Source: CAZIKB01 sp964539665
Lineage (GTDB): Bacteria; Zhuqueibacterota; Zhuqueibacteria; Oceanimicrobiales; Oceanimicrobiaceae
NCBI GenBank assembly: GCA_964539665.1
Contig: CAZIKB010000065.1
Coordinates: 1 to 36,000 of the forward strand
Direction: 5' to 3'
DNA: 36,000 nt
Part shown: piece after piece, positions 25,895 to 33,917 of the stretch
Position numbering within the stretch: position 1 is the first letter of the stretch
Layout: each line of letters starts with the position of its first letter
The notes under the pieces: generated by a model
The model's input: only the letters and a program-made list of their open reading frames with translations
What the model was told of the DNA's origin: nothing
Database searches by the model: none
Translations under genes and position numbers: made by a program

Positions 25895-27070
25895 CTATGG
25901 GCGTACAGGCTCTTTAGTCTGTACACGTTGTATAGCCTGTAATATCTTTTCCTCCGGCGCACAAATGGATACACGTATGTATCTTTCACCGTTTTTCCCA
26001 AATATTTTGCCCGGCGTCAGAAATATCCCCCTCGAATAGAGCAGGTCATCTAAAATTCCTTCAACATCCTTAATTTTATCTGGCGCTTTAGCCCAAACAA
26101 ACAAACCTGCGGTGTCTTTCGAATAAGAAAAATTCAGGACATCCAGCAGCTTATACACCAATTTCTGGCGCTTTTGATATTGTTGGTTTTGGTTATGATG
26201 CCATTCGGCCGGATTGCTTAATGCCTTAGCAGCAGCAATCTGGATTGGTAAAAACATACCGGAATCAATATTGCTCTTCACTGTCAGGACAGTAGTCAGA
26301 TAATCGCTGTTTCCGCTAACCATTCCTACCCGCCAGCCAGCCATGTGATGAGACTTGCTTAGTGAATTCAGTTCCAGACAGCAGTCAAAAGCGCCTGAAA
26401 CTTGTAAAATGCTCAACGGATTTTCTTTATTAAGTATCAGGCTGTATGGATTGTCATGACATATCAAAATATTCTTCTCATTTGCAAAAGAGATTAAATT
26501 GCGAAAAAAATCCCTGGTTGCCACTGCCCCCGTGGGCATGTGGGGATAATTTATCCAGATGATTTTAGTTTTTGATGAAGTTAATTCATTTAGCTGATTC
26601 AAATCAGGTAACCAATCGTTAGTTTCATGTAAATCGTAAAAAATCGGCTCGGCCCCTGCAAGACGCGTTGCTCCCACGTATCCTGAATATCCCGGGTCCG
26701 GAACCAACACTTGATCGCCAGGATTTAGAAATGCCATTGAAATGTGAAAGATTCCCTCCTTAGAACCTATCAGTGGCAGAACTTGCGAGCTCGCATTTAG
26801 CTTTACATTATAAATGTTTTTGTACCAGTCTGCCATTGCACTTCTCAGCCTGGCAATGCCCTGGTATGGTTGATACCCATGGTTTTGTTCGTTTGAGGCA
26901 GCGTGACACAATTCTTGTATCGTTGCAGGTGAAGGAGCTAAATCCGGATTCCCGATCCCCAGATTGATGATCTGGCTACCCTGATTAGTTAGTTCCCGGA
27001 CTTCACGTAATTTTTGGGAAAAATAGTATTCCTGAACCTGATCAAGCCGGTCTGCTGGTGAAATAATCAA
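25895..27070 (-). CDS. Class I/II PLP-dependent aminotransferase
   Basis: A 391-residue fold-type I aminotransferase. It has GIGNPDLAPSP (38-48), PDPGYSGY (124-131), NYPHMPTG (174-181), HDNPYS (205-210, pyridine-binding Asp and Tyr), the cofactor lysine in SLSKSHHMAGWRVG (Lys239) and the C-terminal substrate Arg in YIRVS. It resembles LL-diaminopimelate or aspartate/alanine-type aminotransferases, but the substrate cannot be fixed. The Asn that normally precedes PTG and contacts the PLP O3' is Met here. The start is TTG at 27070, supported by AGGAG nine bases upstream. It has its own promoter and lies between hsp20 and the pyr operon. Confidence 0.85.
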   Translation of the reverse strand: MIISPADRLDQVQEYYFSQKLREVRELTNQGSQIINLGIGNPDLAPSPATIQELCHAASNEQNHGYQPYQGIARLRSAMADWYKNIYNVKLNASSQVLPLIGSKEGIFHISMAFLNPGDQVLVPDPGYSGYVGATRLAGAEPIFYDLHETNDWLPDLNQLNELTSSKTKIIWINYPHMPTGAVATRDFFRNLISFANEKNILICHDNPYSLILNKENPLSILQVSGAFDCCLELNSLSKSHHMAGWRVGMVSGNSDYLTTVLTVKSNIDSGMFLPIQIAAAKALSNPAEWHHNQNQQYQKRQKLVYKLLDVLNFSYSKDTAGLFVWAKAPDKIKDVEGILDDLLYSRGIFLTPGKIFGKNGERYIRVSICAPEEKILQAIQRVQTKEPVRP

Positions 27071-27132
27071 ATGTTTTTTCTCCTGATTTACACAAAGAGT
27101 CTTTATTCATTGCATTCCCATTCGATTTTGAA

Positions 27133-27161
27133 ATATTACAAAACCACATACTCAATGTCAA
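27133..27161 (-). promoter_or_regulatory. Sigma-70-type promoter of the aminotransferase gene
   Basis: On the minus strand, a consensus -35 TTGACA (27161-27156) and -10 TAATAT (27138-27133) are spaced by 17 bases. The transcript would begin near 27126, giving a leader of about 56 bases. Confidence 0.65.
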
Positions 27162-27174
27162 CAATTTATGTGGT
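27143..27174. promoter_or_regulatory. Inverted repeat spanning the aminotransferase promoter (possible operator)
   Basis: Perfect eight-base arms ACCACATA (27143-27150) and TATGTGGT (27167-27174) are separated by 16 bases and enclose the -35 hexamer. The position is typical of a repressor operator. The binding protein is unknown. Confidence 0.5.
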
Positions 27175-27235
27175 GGATTAACAGTCGTACATAAACATGA
27201 TTAATTACAACTTAAATCAATCCTAAACAAAAAAA

Positions 27236-27256
27236 GCCGGGATAATATATCCCGGC
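27236..27256 (-). terminator. Rho-independent terminator of hsp20
   Basis: A perfect nine-base stem GCCGGGATA/TATCCCGGC with a three-base loop lies 28 bases after the hsp20 stop. On the minus strand it is followed by seven T residues. It isolates hsp20 from the aminotransferase gene. Confidence 0.9.
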
Positions 27257-27283
27257 TTTTCAGTTAATGAATGACCGATAAAA

Positions 27284-27706
27284 TTAGTTCACACTTATTT
27301 CAACCTCTTTCGGTTCAGCTTTCTTGCTTTTTGCAAGTAAGATTTTCAAAATGCCGCTATTAAAGTCAGCTTTGATTTTCTTTCTATCAACAGCATCGGT
27401 TAAGCGAAAGACACGTTTAAAAGCACCGAATCTTCGCTCGGAACGGTGGTAACTGTCGGATTCCACTTCATCTTCATACTTTTTTTCACCTTCCAGTGTC
27501 AGAAAATTTTCCTCAGTTGTTAATTTAAAATCCTCTTTACTCAAACCAGGGAGTTCTGCATTGATTTCAAAGTTCTTTTCAGTTTCTTTAATATCAACAC
27601 GTGGCTCAAAAGAAGTAGACTTTACCGGAGAAGTGTTATTAAAAAAGTCTTCTAAAAAATGCTCGTGGTTTATTACTGAATTAAAAGGTCTGTATTTTAC
27701 TAACAT
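27284..27706 (-). CDS. Small heat shock protein (Hsp20/alpha-crystallin family)
   Basis: A 140-residue small heat shock protein. The alpha-crystallin domain (about 34-128) begins PRVDIKETEKNFEI, has AELPGLSKEDF (50-60) and ends ADFNSGILKILLAK (113-126), the conserved G-x-L strand. A C-terminal VEI triplet (135-137) is the I/V-x-I/V motif used in oligomer assembly. It holds unfolding proteins in an ATP-independent way in the cytoplasm. The start at 27706 is decided by a strong GGAGGT seven bases upstream; an open extension to 27748 has no family counterpart. A near-perfect sigma-54 promoter precedes it, so its stress control is unlike the usual HrcA/CIRCE or sigma-32 type. Confidence 0.94.
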   Translation of the reverse strand: MLVKYRPFNSVINHEHFLEDFFNNTSPVKSTSFEPRVDIKETEKNFEINAELPGLSKEDFKLTTEENFLTLEGEKKYEDEVESDSYHRSERRFGAFKRVFRLTDAVDRKKIKADFNSGILKILLAKSKKAEPKEVEISVN

Positions 27707-27763
27707 AGTTTGTACCTCCATTTTATTTTTAGTTATATAATAATTCAATTTTCATCATTTCTA

Positions 27764-27779
27764 AGCAAAGGGTGTGCCA
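27764..27779 (-). promoter_or_regulatory. Sigma-54 promoter of hsp20
   Basis: On the minus strand, TGGCAC (27779-27774), five bases, then TTGCT (27768-27764) matches the -24/-12 consensus TGGCAC-N5-TTGCW with no mismatch. The expected start is near 27753, about 47 bases before the hsp20 ATG. A bacterial enhancer-binding protein is required at such promoters. Confidence 0.75.
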
Positions 27780-28240
27780 AAGGAAATTTAAGTCATTTTG
27801 TTACAATGTCTTACAACATGACATGAAACCTGTCATACACCTATTTAAAAATTTGACATATCGCCGTTATAGTATGAAACTTTGGATGGAACTTCTGACT
27901 TATTGACCGATCGGGCTGTCAATAGCTGGATTATAATAACAGAAGAACAGTTGACGTGTATGAAATTTATATATTTTTTTACGCAGAAATATGATTTAAT
28001 TGCTATGTTATTTCGTTGAGGATATTTTGTAAAAGGACTTATTAATAATTTAGCAATCTGCTCAAAAATTACACTTAAAACATTTTATTTTGATTGCCCA
28101 TTGGCCTCAGATGTCACATAAATCAACACTAAAATCAATTAAGTAAATAATAATAAATAAGTAATATAAGCTTCACTATTCAGTTCGTAAAATTCCGGAA
28201 ATCAAATTGAGTTTATCTCCGCGAATGGAAGGATTCGACT
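27780..28240. other. Long AT-rich divergent intergenic region
   Basis: This divergent region between hsp20 and the secreted-protein gene at 28241 contains the hsp20 upstream palindrome (27818-27836) and the 13-base GTATGAAACTTTG (27872-27884), which recurs at 29248-29260. AAGGA (28229-28233) is the ribosome-binding site of the 28241 gene. No convincing promoter for that gene, no RNA gene and no coding sequence was seen in the rest. Confidence 0.5.
27818..27836. promoter_or_regulatory. Palindrome upstream of the hsp20 sigma-54 promoter (possible enhancer site)
   Basis: Perfect six-base arms ATGACA (27818-27823) and TGTCAT (27831-27836) with a seven-base spacer, centred about 75 bases upstream of the predicted hsp20 start. 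This is the usual distance for an enhancer-binding protein site. Confidence 0.5.
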
Positions 28241-29227
28241 ATGATATATTTAATCTTAAGTGTGTTGATAACATTTTCAAATCTTGCTGTCGCATCTACA
28301 AAAAGCAACCAAATAAAGAAGTCAAAAAAATTTAAAGGAAAATGCTGGTCGAAAGATGAGCACAAGACTCTTCTCGGTTTGATGACTAATGTTATAAAAA
28401 AACCATTAGATCTCACTGATAAGAATAATGATTATATTCAAACTTTTGGTTGTGCTTATGAAGACGATGATATCGAACAAAATTCCATTCGAGCGGTATT
28501 CAGGAGTATTGAACAATCATTGCGAAATCGTAAAATAACGGCCAGAGATAATATTCTGGGCTTACTACGTTCACATCCACCTCGCCCCGATAATCTAACA
28601 CGAGAATATACTCTATATGTGAATTTAGTAAAAAACTCAACTGTGCAACAAGCACGTTATGAAGTGAAAATACTCGAGCTTGATGTTGTACCTACTTTTG
28701 AATCCAGTCGCGCAGTCTGGACAAGAATAATTACCAGGTATGCATATCAAGACGATTTCAAAAATGCACCCACACCAAATGAGAATTATTCTGAATTTGT
28801 CGAAGTTATGGAACTGGCTGAAAAGATCTTAGAAGCTGCAGGCAAAGGTCAATTTAAGAAAATGAAAGCTTTGATCTCACACACAGAAAAGCCTACATTC
28901 CAACCAAAAGAAATTCAAGATTTAGTGTTTGGAGACTATATGCCTTTATTCTCTGAACACAATCCCTCCCGTGAAGAAATTCCGGCCATTTATTTAGGAA
29001 AAGGAATATATATAGCTGATATCCCGAAATTGGATCCCATAGTTTTAAAATTTGGCGAAGAAAGACTTTTCGGACTTAGATTGGATTCAAGTATGTTACG
29101 AAGATCCAGTAGTTTGTTTGTAAAATTACAATACAGTGCGCCGGAATCTGTATTACAATGTCTGTTACTAAGGTTTGAGCACAAAAAACCACTTTTTTTA
29201 CCAAATCTAAATATTGTTAAAAAATAA
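28241..29227 (+). CDS. Secreted protein of unknown function
   Basis: A 328-residue protein with an N-terminal signal peptide (about 1-19, MIYLILSVLITFSNLAVAS) and no recognisable domain. A lysine-rich stretch (21-33) follows the signal. The middle (about 60-205) looks helical, with repeated charged segments, and the C-terminal part (about 235-325) looks beta-rich. Two cysteines (in KCW near 35 and FGC near 71) could form a periplasmic disulphide. The start is well supported by AAGGA seven bases before the ATG. The gene is AT-rich, diverges from hsp20 and lies 239 bases upstream of the TonB-like operon, with which it shares a 13-base sequence in its upstream region. I cannot assign a function. 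Confidence 0.7.
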   Translation: MIYLILSVLITFSNLAVASTKSNQIKKSKKFKGKCWSKDEHKTLLGLMTNVIKKPLDLTDKNNDYIQTFGCAYEDDDIEQNSIRAVFRSIEQSLRNRKITARDNILGLLRSHPPRPDNLTREYTLYVNLVKNSTVQQARYEVKILELDVVPTFESSRAVWTRIITRYAYQDDFKNAPTPNENYSEFVEVMELAEKILEAAGKGQFKKMKALISHTEKPTFQPKEIQDLVFGDYMPLFSEHNPSREEIPAIYLGKGIYIADIPKLDPIVLKFGEERLFGLRLDSSMLRRSSSLFVKLQYSAPESVLQCLLLRFEHKKPLFLPNLNIVKK

Positions 29228-29269
29228 TATCGCAAATAAATATTCATGTATGAAACTTTGAACTGTATT

Positions 29270-29299
29270 TGTTCCATATAGTTGTGTCATTATGGAACA
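29270..29299. promoter_or_regulatory. Palindrome upstream of the TonB-like operon (possible enhancer site)
   Basis: Perfect nine-base arms TGTTCCATA (29270-29278) and TATGGAACA (29291-29299) with a 12-base spacer. It is centred about 125 bases before the start predicted from the sigma-54-like site at 29385. No T-run follows, so a terminator for the upstream gene is less likely, though an RNA hairpin is possible. Confidence 0.5.
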
Positions 29300-29384
29300 C
29301 AATAATGTTATCTTCCGAAATACAATATTGATGTAATTCTAATTTAAATAACATGTAATACAAAAGATTTGCCTGAAAAAGAAC

Positions 29385-29399
29385 TGGCACAAAATTTGT
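29385..29399 (+). promoter_or_regulatory. Sigma-54-like promoter of the TonB-like operon
   Basis: TGGCAC (29385-29390), five bases, then TTGT (29396-29399). The -24 half is perfect; the -12 half has T in place of the usually invariant C of TTGC, which weakens the call. It lies 68 bases before the first start codon of the operon. Confidence 0.4.
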
Positions 29400-29466
29400 C
29401 AAATTATTGTTTTAATTTCCAAATCAACAATAATTCCATTTAGAAATAGGATGCACTTCTGAAAAA

Positions 29467-30438
29467 GTGATAAGACAGAGGGTAAAATTAAAGCGGTTCG
29501 TACTGGCCAAAAGAGAACAGAACACATTAAACAGTCGTTCACAATTCAATTATTATAAAAACTTTGAAAAGGCATTAATATTTAGTTTATTGGCCATTAT
29601 CTTTGGATTCCGAATAGCTGCAAATATTAATTTTGAAAAATACTTGTCTAGAGAAAATGACATAAATATTGAACTTATTGATATTGCTGAAATCCCACCT
29701 GTAATTGAACCACCTCCACAACTAAAAATGGAAGAGATCATAGAAATTAAACCAGAGAAGGAAAAAACTGAAGAAGAAATTCTTAGTGAAGAAATTGAAG
29801 ATATGCTTGGAGAAAATGAAGACAAAGTTGAATTGTCTCTAAATAGCGATGATTTAGCTCTCAATCTTATTTCTACCTCAGCTCTCGGCTCAGTAGCTGG
29901 ACCTGAATTAAATATGAGGGACTACGATAATGGCAACGATAATGGCTTATCACTTCGAAACAGAAAACTCTCCGGTGACATAAATCATAGTAACTTAGAT
30001 ATTGGGCAGGTTGAACTTGGCAACAAAAAATTAATTTCTGATAATGCAAGCATTGATCTTAAAGCAGAAACTGAGGATATTAAGACAACCGATGAGCAGG
30101 AAGACGAAGTGAAACTTGGAATTTCCGGGTTTCCTGAAAAAATCTTATCCATATCTTCTTCCACAATTGGAACCGATGATTATAAGATATGGAATAAAAT
30201 CAACTCAGAATTAGATCGACTTCACAAAGGCAGATATGGTGCCATTCCAAAAGAAATAGAGCAAAAAAGAGGCGGATTTTTAATAACCTTTAGTTTTTCA
30301 GATGGAGCCAGCCAGGAGGTCCATTGGCGAAATAATGGAAACGTATTCATAAAAGTTATTGGTAAAAGTACTAAATCTACCGTTCAAGAATTACAGAGGA
30401 CATTGCAGGGTCTGGTTAAACTAACTTTAAGTAATTAA
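29467..30438 (+). CDS. TonB-like single-pass membrane protein with unusual C-terminus
   Basis: A 323-residue protein: a basic N-terminus (1-30), one membrane helix (about 35-51), then a periplasmic part opening with a proline-rich segment IPPVIEPPPQ (76-85) and an acidic Glu/Lys stretch (89-120). This is the layout of TonB/TolA-type energy transducers in FCB bacteria. The C-terminal domain (about 225-323) has a helix followed by GGFLITFSFSDG and a second strand with HWRNNGNVFIKV; it lacks the usual TonB YP motif, so it may contact a different partner. No ExbB/ExbD genes are nearby. The start is GTG at 29467, forced because no other start codon fits, with a poor Shine-Dalgarno. It is the first gene of a four-gene operon. 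Confidence 0.65.
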   Translation: MIRQRVKLKRFVLAKREQNTLNSRSQFNYYKNFEKALIFSLLAIIFGFRIAANINFEKYLSRENDINIELIDIAEIPPVIEPPPQLKMEEIIEIKPEKEKTEEEILSEEIEDMLGENEDKVELSLNSDDLALNLISTSALGSVAGPELNMRDYDNGNDNGLSLRNRKLSGDINHSNLDIGQVELGNKKLISDNASIDLKAETEDIKTTDEQEDEVKLGISGFPEKILSISSSTIGTDDYKIWNKINSELDRLHKGRYGAIPKEIEQKRGGFLITFSFSDGASQEVHWRNNGNVFIKVIGKSTKSTVQELQRTLQGLVKLTLSN

Positions 30439-30452
30439 TGGAGTGTTAAAAT

Positions 30453-31904
30453 ATGTATAGGTTTTTTATTTTCTTATTCTTTATAATAATTTTATTGACT
30501 CTAAACGCAAAAATTGCTCTTGGTCAACCAGTTAGTGATTTGTATGAAGAAATCCAACAAACCTATAAAAGCCAGGATTACGAAAGAACAGTTGCGTTGA
30601 GCAGTCAGATTATTGTGCGCTGTGCGGAAAGTGTTCCGGATGTAGAATGTCGCTTCACAGATGTTATGAAAAGTGTTTATCGTTTAAAAGGTTTTGCAGA
30701 ATATCAATTATATCTTAAAGATCGCAACGCGGTTATTCTGGATGCGGCCATTTTATCATTAAAGAAAAGTTATGAATTATTTGGCGATCCAGAAATCGCT
30801 TTTAATTTTGGTTACATGGAATCCCTTCGCGCTATTAATATGAATGATGGTTCACAATTAAATGGACTGGTTCATGCCTGGCAAGGAATATTAGGTCTAT
30901 ACGCAAAGGATGAATGGACTGTGGCTCAGGAATTGGTTGAAAAAATAAAAATATTTATCAACCAGTCGGTGGAATTAACCATAAGCCCGCAAGATAGCGC
31001 CCTGACAAATGGCTTATTTACAAGCTTCATGGTTCGATTAGCATGTGATTTGGCAGAAAAAGGCAGTTTGAGCCGACAGGATAGTCTGTTTTTCAGAGTA
31101 TACAGACAGAGAGCGGTTGAAGATGAGTATAACTTAAGGAGCAATGAATGGCGAGCTCGCGGCTTTACTGCTCAAAAAGATTTGAATGGGTTTCCGGATG
31201 ATTATAATTATCGTGTCACCCGTCGATATCTGGAGCTTGCTTATACGCATGCGAAAAGTACTCAACGACAAGCAGAAATGCTCAAAGAGCTTACTAAGGT
31301 TGCGCTATTTATGGAAAAGGAAGGGACAAATAATCAACCAGAAGCTGAATTAATGTATGCGCGGGAAAAAGCCCAACAGGCCTACAACTTGCTGGTAGAT
31401 CGTGGTTCAAATATTCCGCTTTCGCTTGCTACTGAAATAAAAAAGGTCTACGGCAACTCAATTTTCCGACTTGTAAATTATTATTTTAGTTTTGCAGATT
31501 CAACTAATAGAATGAATGCCTACGCGATAGCAAAACGAGTAGGTGATGAAATATTAGTTGCAGATGGCGTATATGGACGGAGACAAAAATTTAAATGGGA
31601 TGGTCATGAAGATTTATATTTACGATTGTCGGAGATTGGATACGAAATAGGAGATAAAGAGTTTGCTTTAGATATGGTAGACAAAGCCTGGAAAACGGTA
31701 CTTGAAGCCAATGCTCTGAATCAAAGTGATATTTGTGGTCTATTGACTTTTCAATCAGCAACAGAATTATTACCCTTTGCAAGAGTGTATCGTCAGATAG
31801 CACAACGATTTGGACTGCAACCTGTATTACATTGGCTTCGACCAATTATCAATTGTATTGCGGATAAAGCCCGTAATTCAACTTCAACAAGAGAGGGCGA
31901 TTAA
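30453..31904 (+). CDS. Secreted alpha-helical repeat protein of unknown function
   Basis: A 483-residue protein with a clear signal peptide (about 1-24, cleavage after IALG) and a mature part that appears almost entirely helical. Helix pairs such as YEEIQQTYKSQDYERTVALS (31-50) look like divergent tetratricopeptide or Sel1-type repeats. Periplasmic or outer-membrane-exposed TPR-like proteins commonly act as assembly scaffolds. It starts 14 bases after the TonB-like gene (GGAG nine bases before the ATG) and ends two bases before the next gene, so the set is one transcript. I do not recognise the family. Confidence 0.72.
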   Translation: MYRFFIFLFFIIILLTLNAKIALGQPVSDLYEEIQQTYKSQDYERTVALSSQIIVRCAESVPDVECRFTDVMKSVYRLKGFAEYQLYLKDRNAVILDAAILSLKKSYELFGDPEIAFNFGYMESLRAINMNDGSQLNGLVHAWQGILGLYAKDEWTVAQELVEKIKIFINQSVELTISPQDSALTNGLFTSFMVRLACDLAEKGSLSRQDSLFFRVYRQRAVEDEYNLRSNEWRARGFTAQKDLNGFPDDYNYRVTRRYLELAYTHAKSTQRQAEMLKELTKVALFMEKEGTNNQPEAELMYAREKAQQAYNLLVDRGSNIPLSLATEIKKVYGNSIFRLVNYYFSFADSTNRMNAYAIAKRVGDEILVADGVYGRRQKFKWDGHEDLYLRLSEIGYEIGDKEFALDMVDKAWKTVLEANALNQSDICGLLTFQSATELLPFARVYRQIAQRFGLQPVLHWLRPIINCIADKARNSTSTREGD

Positions 31905-31906
31905 TA

Positions 31907-32479
31907 GTGAAATTTAAATATATATTAATAATAGTAATACTTTTCGGGGGGAACATTCAAAATCTAAAAGCACAACTTATTGAAATGACATTAGAAGAAC
32001 AAATGGTTGCACTGGAACGAGATGTCGTTAGAATTTACAATGAACTTCAAAAATTTTTATACCAGGACCCGGAGCGAAGGGGAAGTGAATTATTAGCTTT
32101 TGAATTACTAATTACTATTTATGTTGACGAAATTTTAAACCTTTATGATACCTTTTGGCGATTGAAAGGCACAACATTGGAATCTCAACAAAATATCGCT
32201 GCCCGGTGTCTTCTTTTTCGAGCCTTGACTTACCTGGAAAGGGTAGCTGAAAATCACTCAAATTATGTCAGGGCCTGTGATGATTACAAAAAAGCTTTAC
32301 ATTTAGCTGAAAATAAGTTGAAAGAACCACTTCTTAGTAAAAAGCTACCGCATGAAGTATGGGTAGGTAAAAAACTCTATACACGACTTGCAGATTTATT
32401 AGACAGCCGTGATAAAAATTTTCAGATGATTGACTGCTTCAGATTAACTAATCAAATCTTTCAATTCGGAGAAAAGTAA
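31907..32479 (+). CDS. Secreted helical protein, paralogue of the next gene
   Basis: A 190-residue protein with a signal peptide (about 1-22) and an all-helical mature domain. It aligns along its length with the N-terminal domain of the following gene: IAARCLLFRALTYLE against IAARALIFKALMYLE, ACDDYKKALHLAE against ACYEYYEALKLYE, and LPHEVWVGKKLYTRLADLLD against LPQEIQAGEKVYYRLIDLLD. It is a tandem duplicate that lacks the second protein's beta and C-terminal domains. The start is GTG at 31907; its stop overlaps the next ATG by one base, suggesting coupled translation and perhaps a fixed stoichiometry. Function unknown. Confidence 0.7.
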   Translation: MKFKYILIIVILFGGNIQNLKAQLIEMTLEEQMVALERDVVRIYNELQKFLYQDPERRGSELLAFELLITIYVDEILNLYDTFWRLKGTTLESQQNIAARCLLFRALTYLERVAENHSNYVRACDDYKKALHLAENKLKEPLLSKKLPHEVWVGKKLYTRLADLLDSRDKNFQMIDCFRLTNQIFQFGEK

Positions 32480-33774
32480 TGAAAGTCCTTTTGAAAATTT
32501 TCATTTTTAGTTTATTCAGTTTCGCATTTGTATTATCAGGTCTTTCACAACAAAACGACAACATATTAGAAAATAGAATGCGACAATATGAAAATAATAT
32601 TTTCAGAAGCTATCTCGAATACCAAAAACTATACTACGAAGATAAAGCAAGTTTGCTCGAACTTAAAGCGTTTGAAGATTTGTTATCGGTTTATATTAAT
32701 CAGGTTATGGAAATATATGAAACTCTCAACTTATCAGAAGAAAAAATACATCTTCCTCGCGAAATTGCCGCCCGGGCCCTCATATTTAAAGCACTAATGT
32801 ATCTCGAAAAAGCGCCGTTGAATGTTGAATATTACGAAAAAGCATGCTACGAGTATTATGAAGCATTGAAGTTATATGAGGGTACAGAAGATCCACCTGT
32901 TATGTTTAAAGACTTACCTCAAGAAATTCAAGCTGGAGAAAAAGTATATTATCGACTGATTGATCTTTTGGACGATAAGGGCAAAGGTTTACTTTCTTTT
33001 GGTAAGGTTGAGATTTCCTTTAAAAACTTTAGAGTAACGGCAAATTTTAATCCTCAAATGATTGAACTCATAAAGGTTCCCGATGAATCTAATTCAAATA
33101 ATAGGTACACTTATAAGCTCGCAGAGTCCAGAATTATAAAGGCTTTTGAGGAAGTATTTCAAAAAAACAGAGAGATCATAACTTATGTTGCCTTGCCATA
33201 CGGCACGTACATATTGCAGTTAAACCCTGGCGATGAATACAATTATACAGCATTGACCAGATTTTATGTTCGGGATAATCAGGAACATCAGCATGTGATT
33301 GAACCGTTGGCCAACTGGGTGATTCTTTATGAAAATCCCACTTGTAAAAGACCTGATTTTTATAAATTCAGAAGAAATAATCAAAACTTAAGTACAACTG
33401 ATTTAGCTTCGAACAATGGCAAACAAACTAACGGCGCTAACACCTCAAAAAGTCGAAATGCGGAACAATCTGACAATCAAGAAGCATTATCGGTTCATGA
33501 ACAACTGGTTTCAGAAATAGTGGCTGAGTTATTGCCCAAATTCGAAATTAATATGATGTTTGATCTGAACGATCCTGAAATTAAAGCCAAAGCAATTCAA
33601 ATAATTTCCCGTACGATCGTTAATTATGTAAAAAGCAGAGCCTTTTACAATGAATGGAATCTATGGACTGTCAGTTGGGATATTTCCAAGAAAGTGCGAG
33701 AGGTCATCAGCCCCGGCAGCCTGGTACCAATTGAATTGATTGAACTCATTTACAAATCAATTAAAGAACTTTAA
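32479..33774 (+). CDS. Secreted multi-domain protein, paralogue of the previous gene
   Basis: A 431-residue protein: signal peptide (about 1-24), a helical domain (about 30-170) homologous to the whole preceding protein, a beta-rich domain (about 172-290; containing YVALPYGTYILQLNPGDEY, reminiscent of PEGA-type surface domains), a Asn/Ser/Thr-rich linker (about 295-335), and a C-terminal helical domain (about 338-431). It is the last gene of the operon. The helical domain probably pairs with its paralogue or the TPR-like partner, and the linker suggests a mobile C-terminal domain. Function unknown. No terminator was recognised after the stop. Confidence 0.7.
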   Translation: MKVLLKIFIFSLFSFAFVLSGLSQQNDNILENRMRQYENNIFRSYLEYQKLYYEDKASLLELKAFEDLLSVYINQVMEIYETLNLSEEKIHLPREIAARALIFKALMYLEKAPLNVEYYEKACYEYYEALKLYEGTEDPPVMFKDLPQEIQAGEKVYYRLIDLLDDKGKGLLSFGKVEISFKNFRVTANFNPQMIELIKVPDESNSNNRYTYKLAESRIIKAFEEVFQKNREIITYVALPYGTYILQLNPGDEYNYTALTRFYVRDNQEHQHVIEPLANWVILYENPTCKRPDFYKFRRNNQNLSTTDLASNNGKQTNGANTSKSRNAEQSDNQEALSVHEQLVSEIVAELLPKFEINMMFDLNDPEIKAKAIQIISRTIVNYVKSRAFYNEWNLWTVSWDISKKVREVISPGSLVPIELIELIYKSIKEL

Positions 33775-33779
33775 TTTAA

Positions 33780-33802
33780 ATTCGTAACTGCTCAACCTGT
33801 AC
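33780..33802. repeat. Solitary end of a dispersed inverted-repeat element
   Basis: TTCGTAACTGCTCAACCTGT, just after the operon stop, matches the reverse complement of the right end of the element at 35223-35367 (TTCGTAACTGTTCAGCCCGT) at 17 of 20 positions. No matching partner arm was found nearby, so it may be a decayed or truncated copy. Confidence 0.4.
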
Positions 33803-33917
33803 TGTCCTCCTCCGAAAACAACTCAGCTCATCTCTTCTTTTATATTACTCAAAATCGATTTACCTTTTTTCAAACATAGCGTTAATTTCAAATTTTGCAG
33901 CAGATATTCACTTGACT

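Noticed and set aside
27900..27935. GG-N10-GC pair in front of the 28241 gene as a sigma-54 promoter
   Set aside because: Only the GG and GC dinucleotides match; the flanking bases are far from consensus and the distance to the gene is over 300 bases.
27707..28240. CIRCE or sigma-32-type control of hsp20
   Set aside because: No TTAGCACTC-type inverted repeat and no sigma-32 consensus was found; the sigma-54 match is much stronger.
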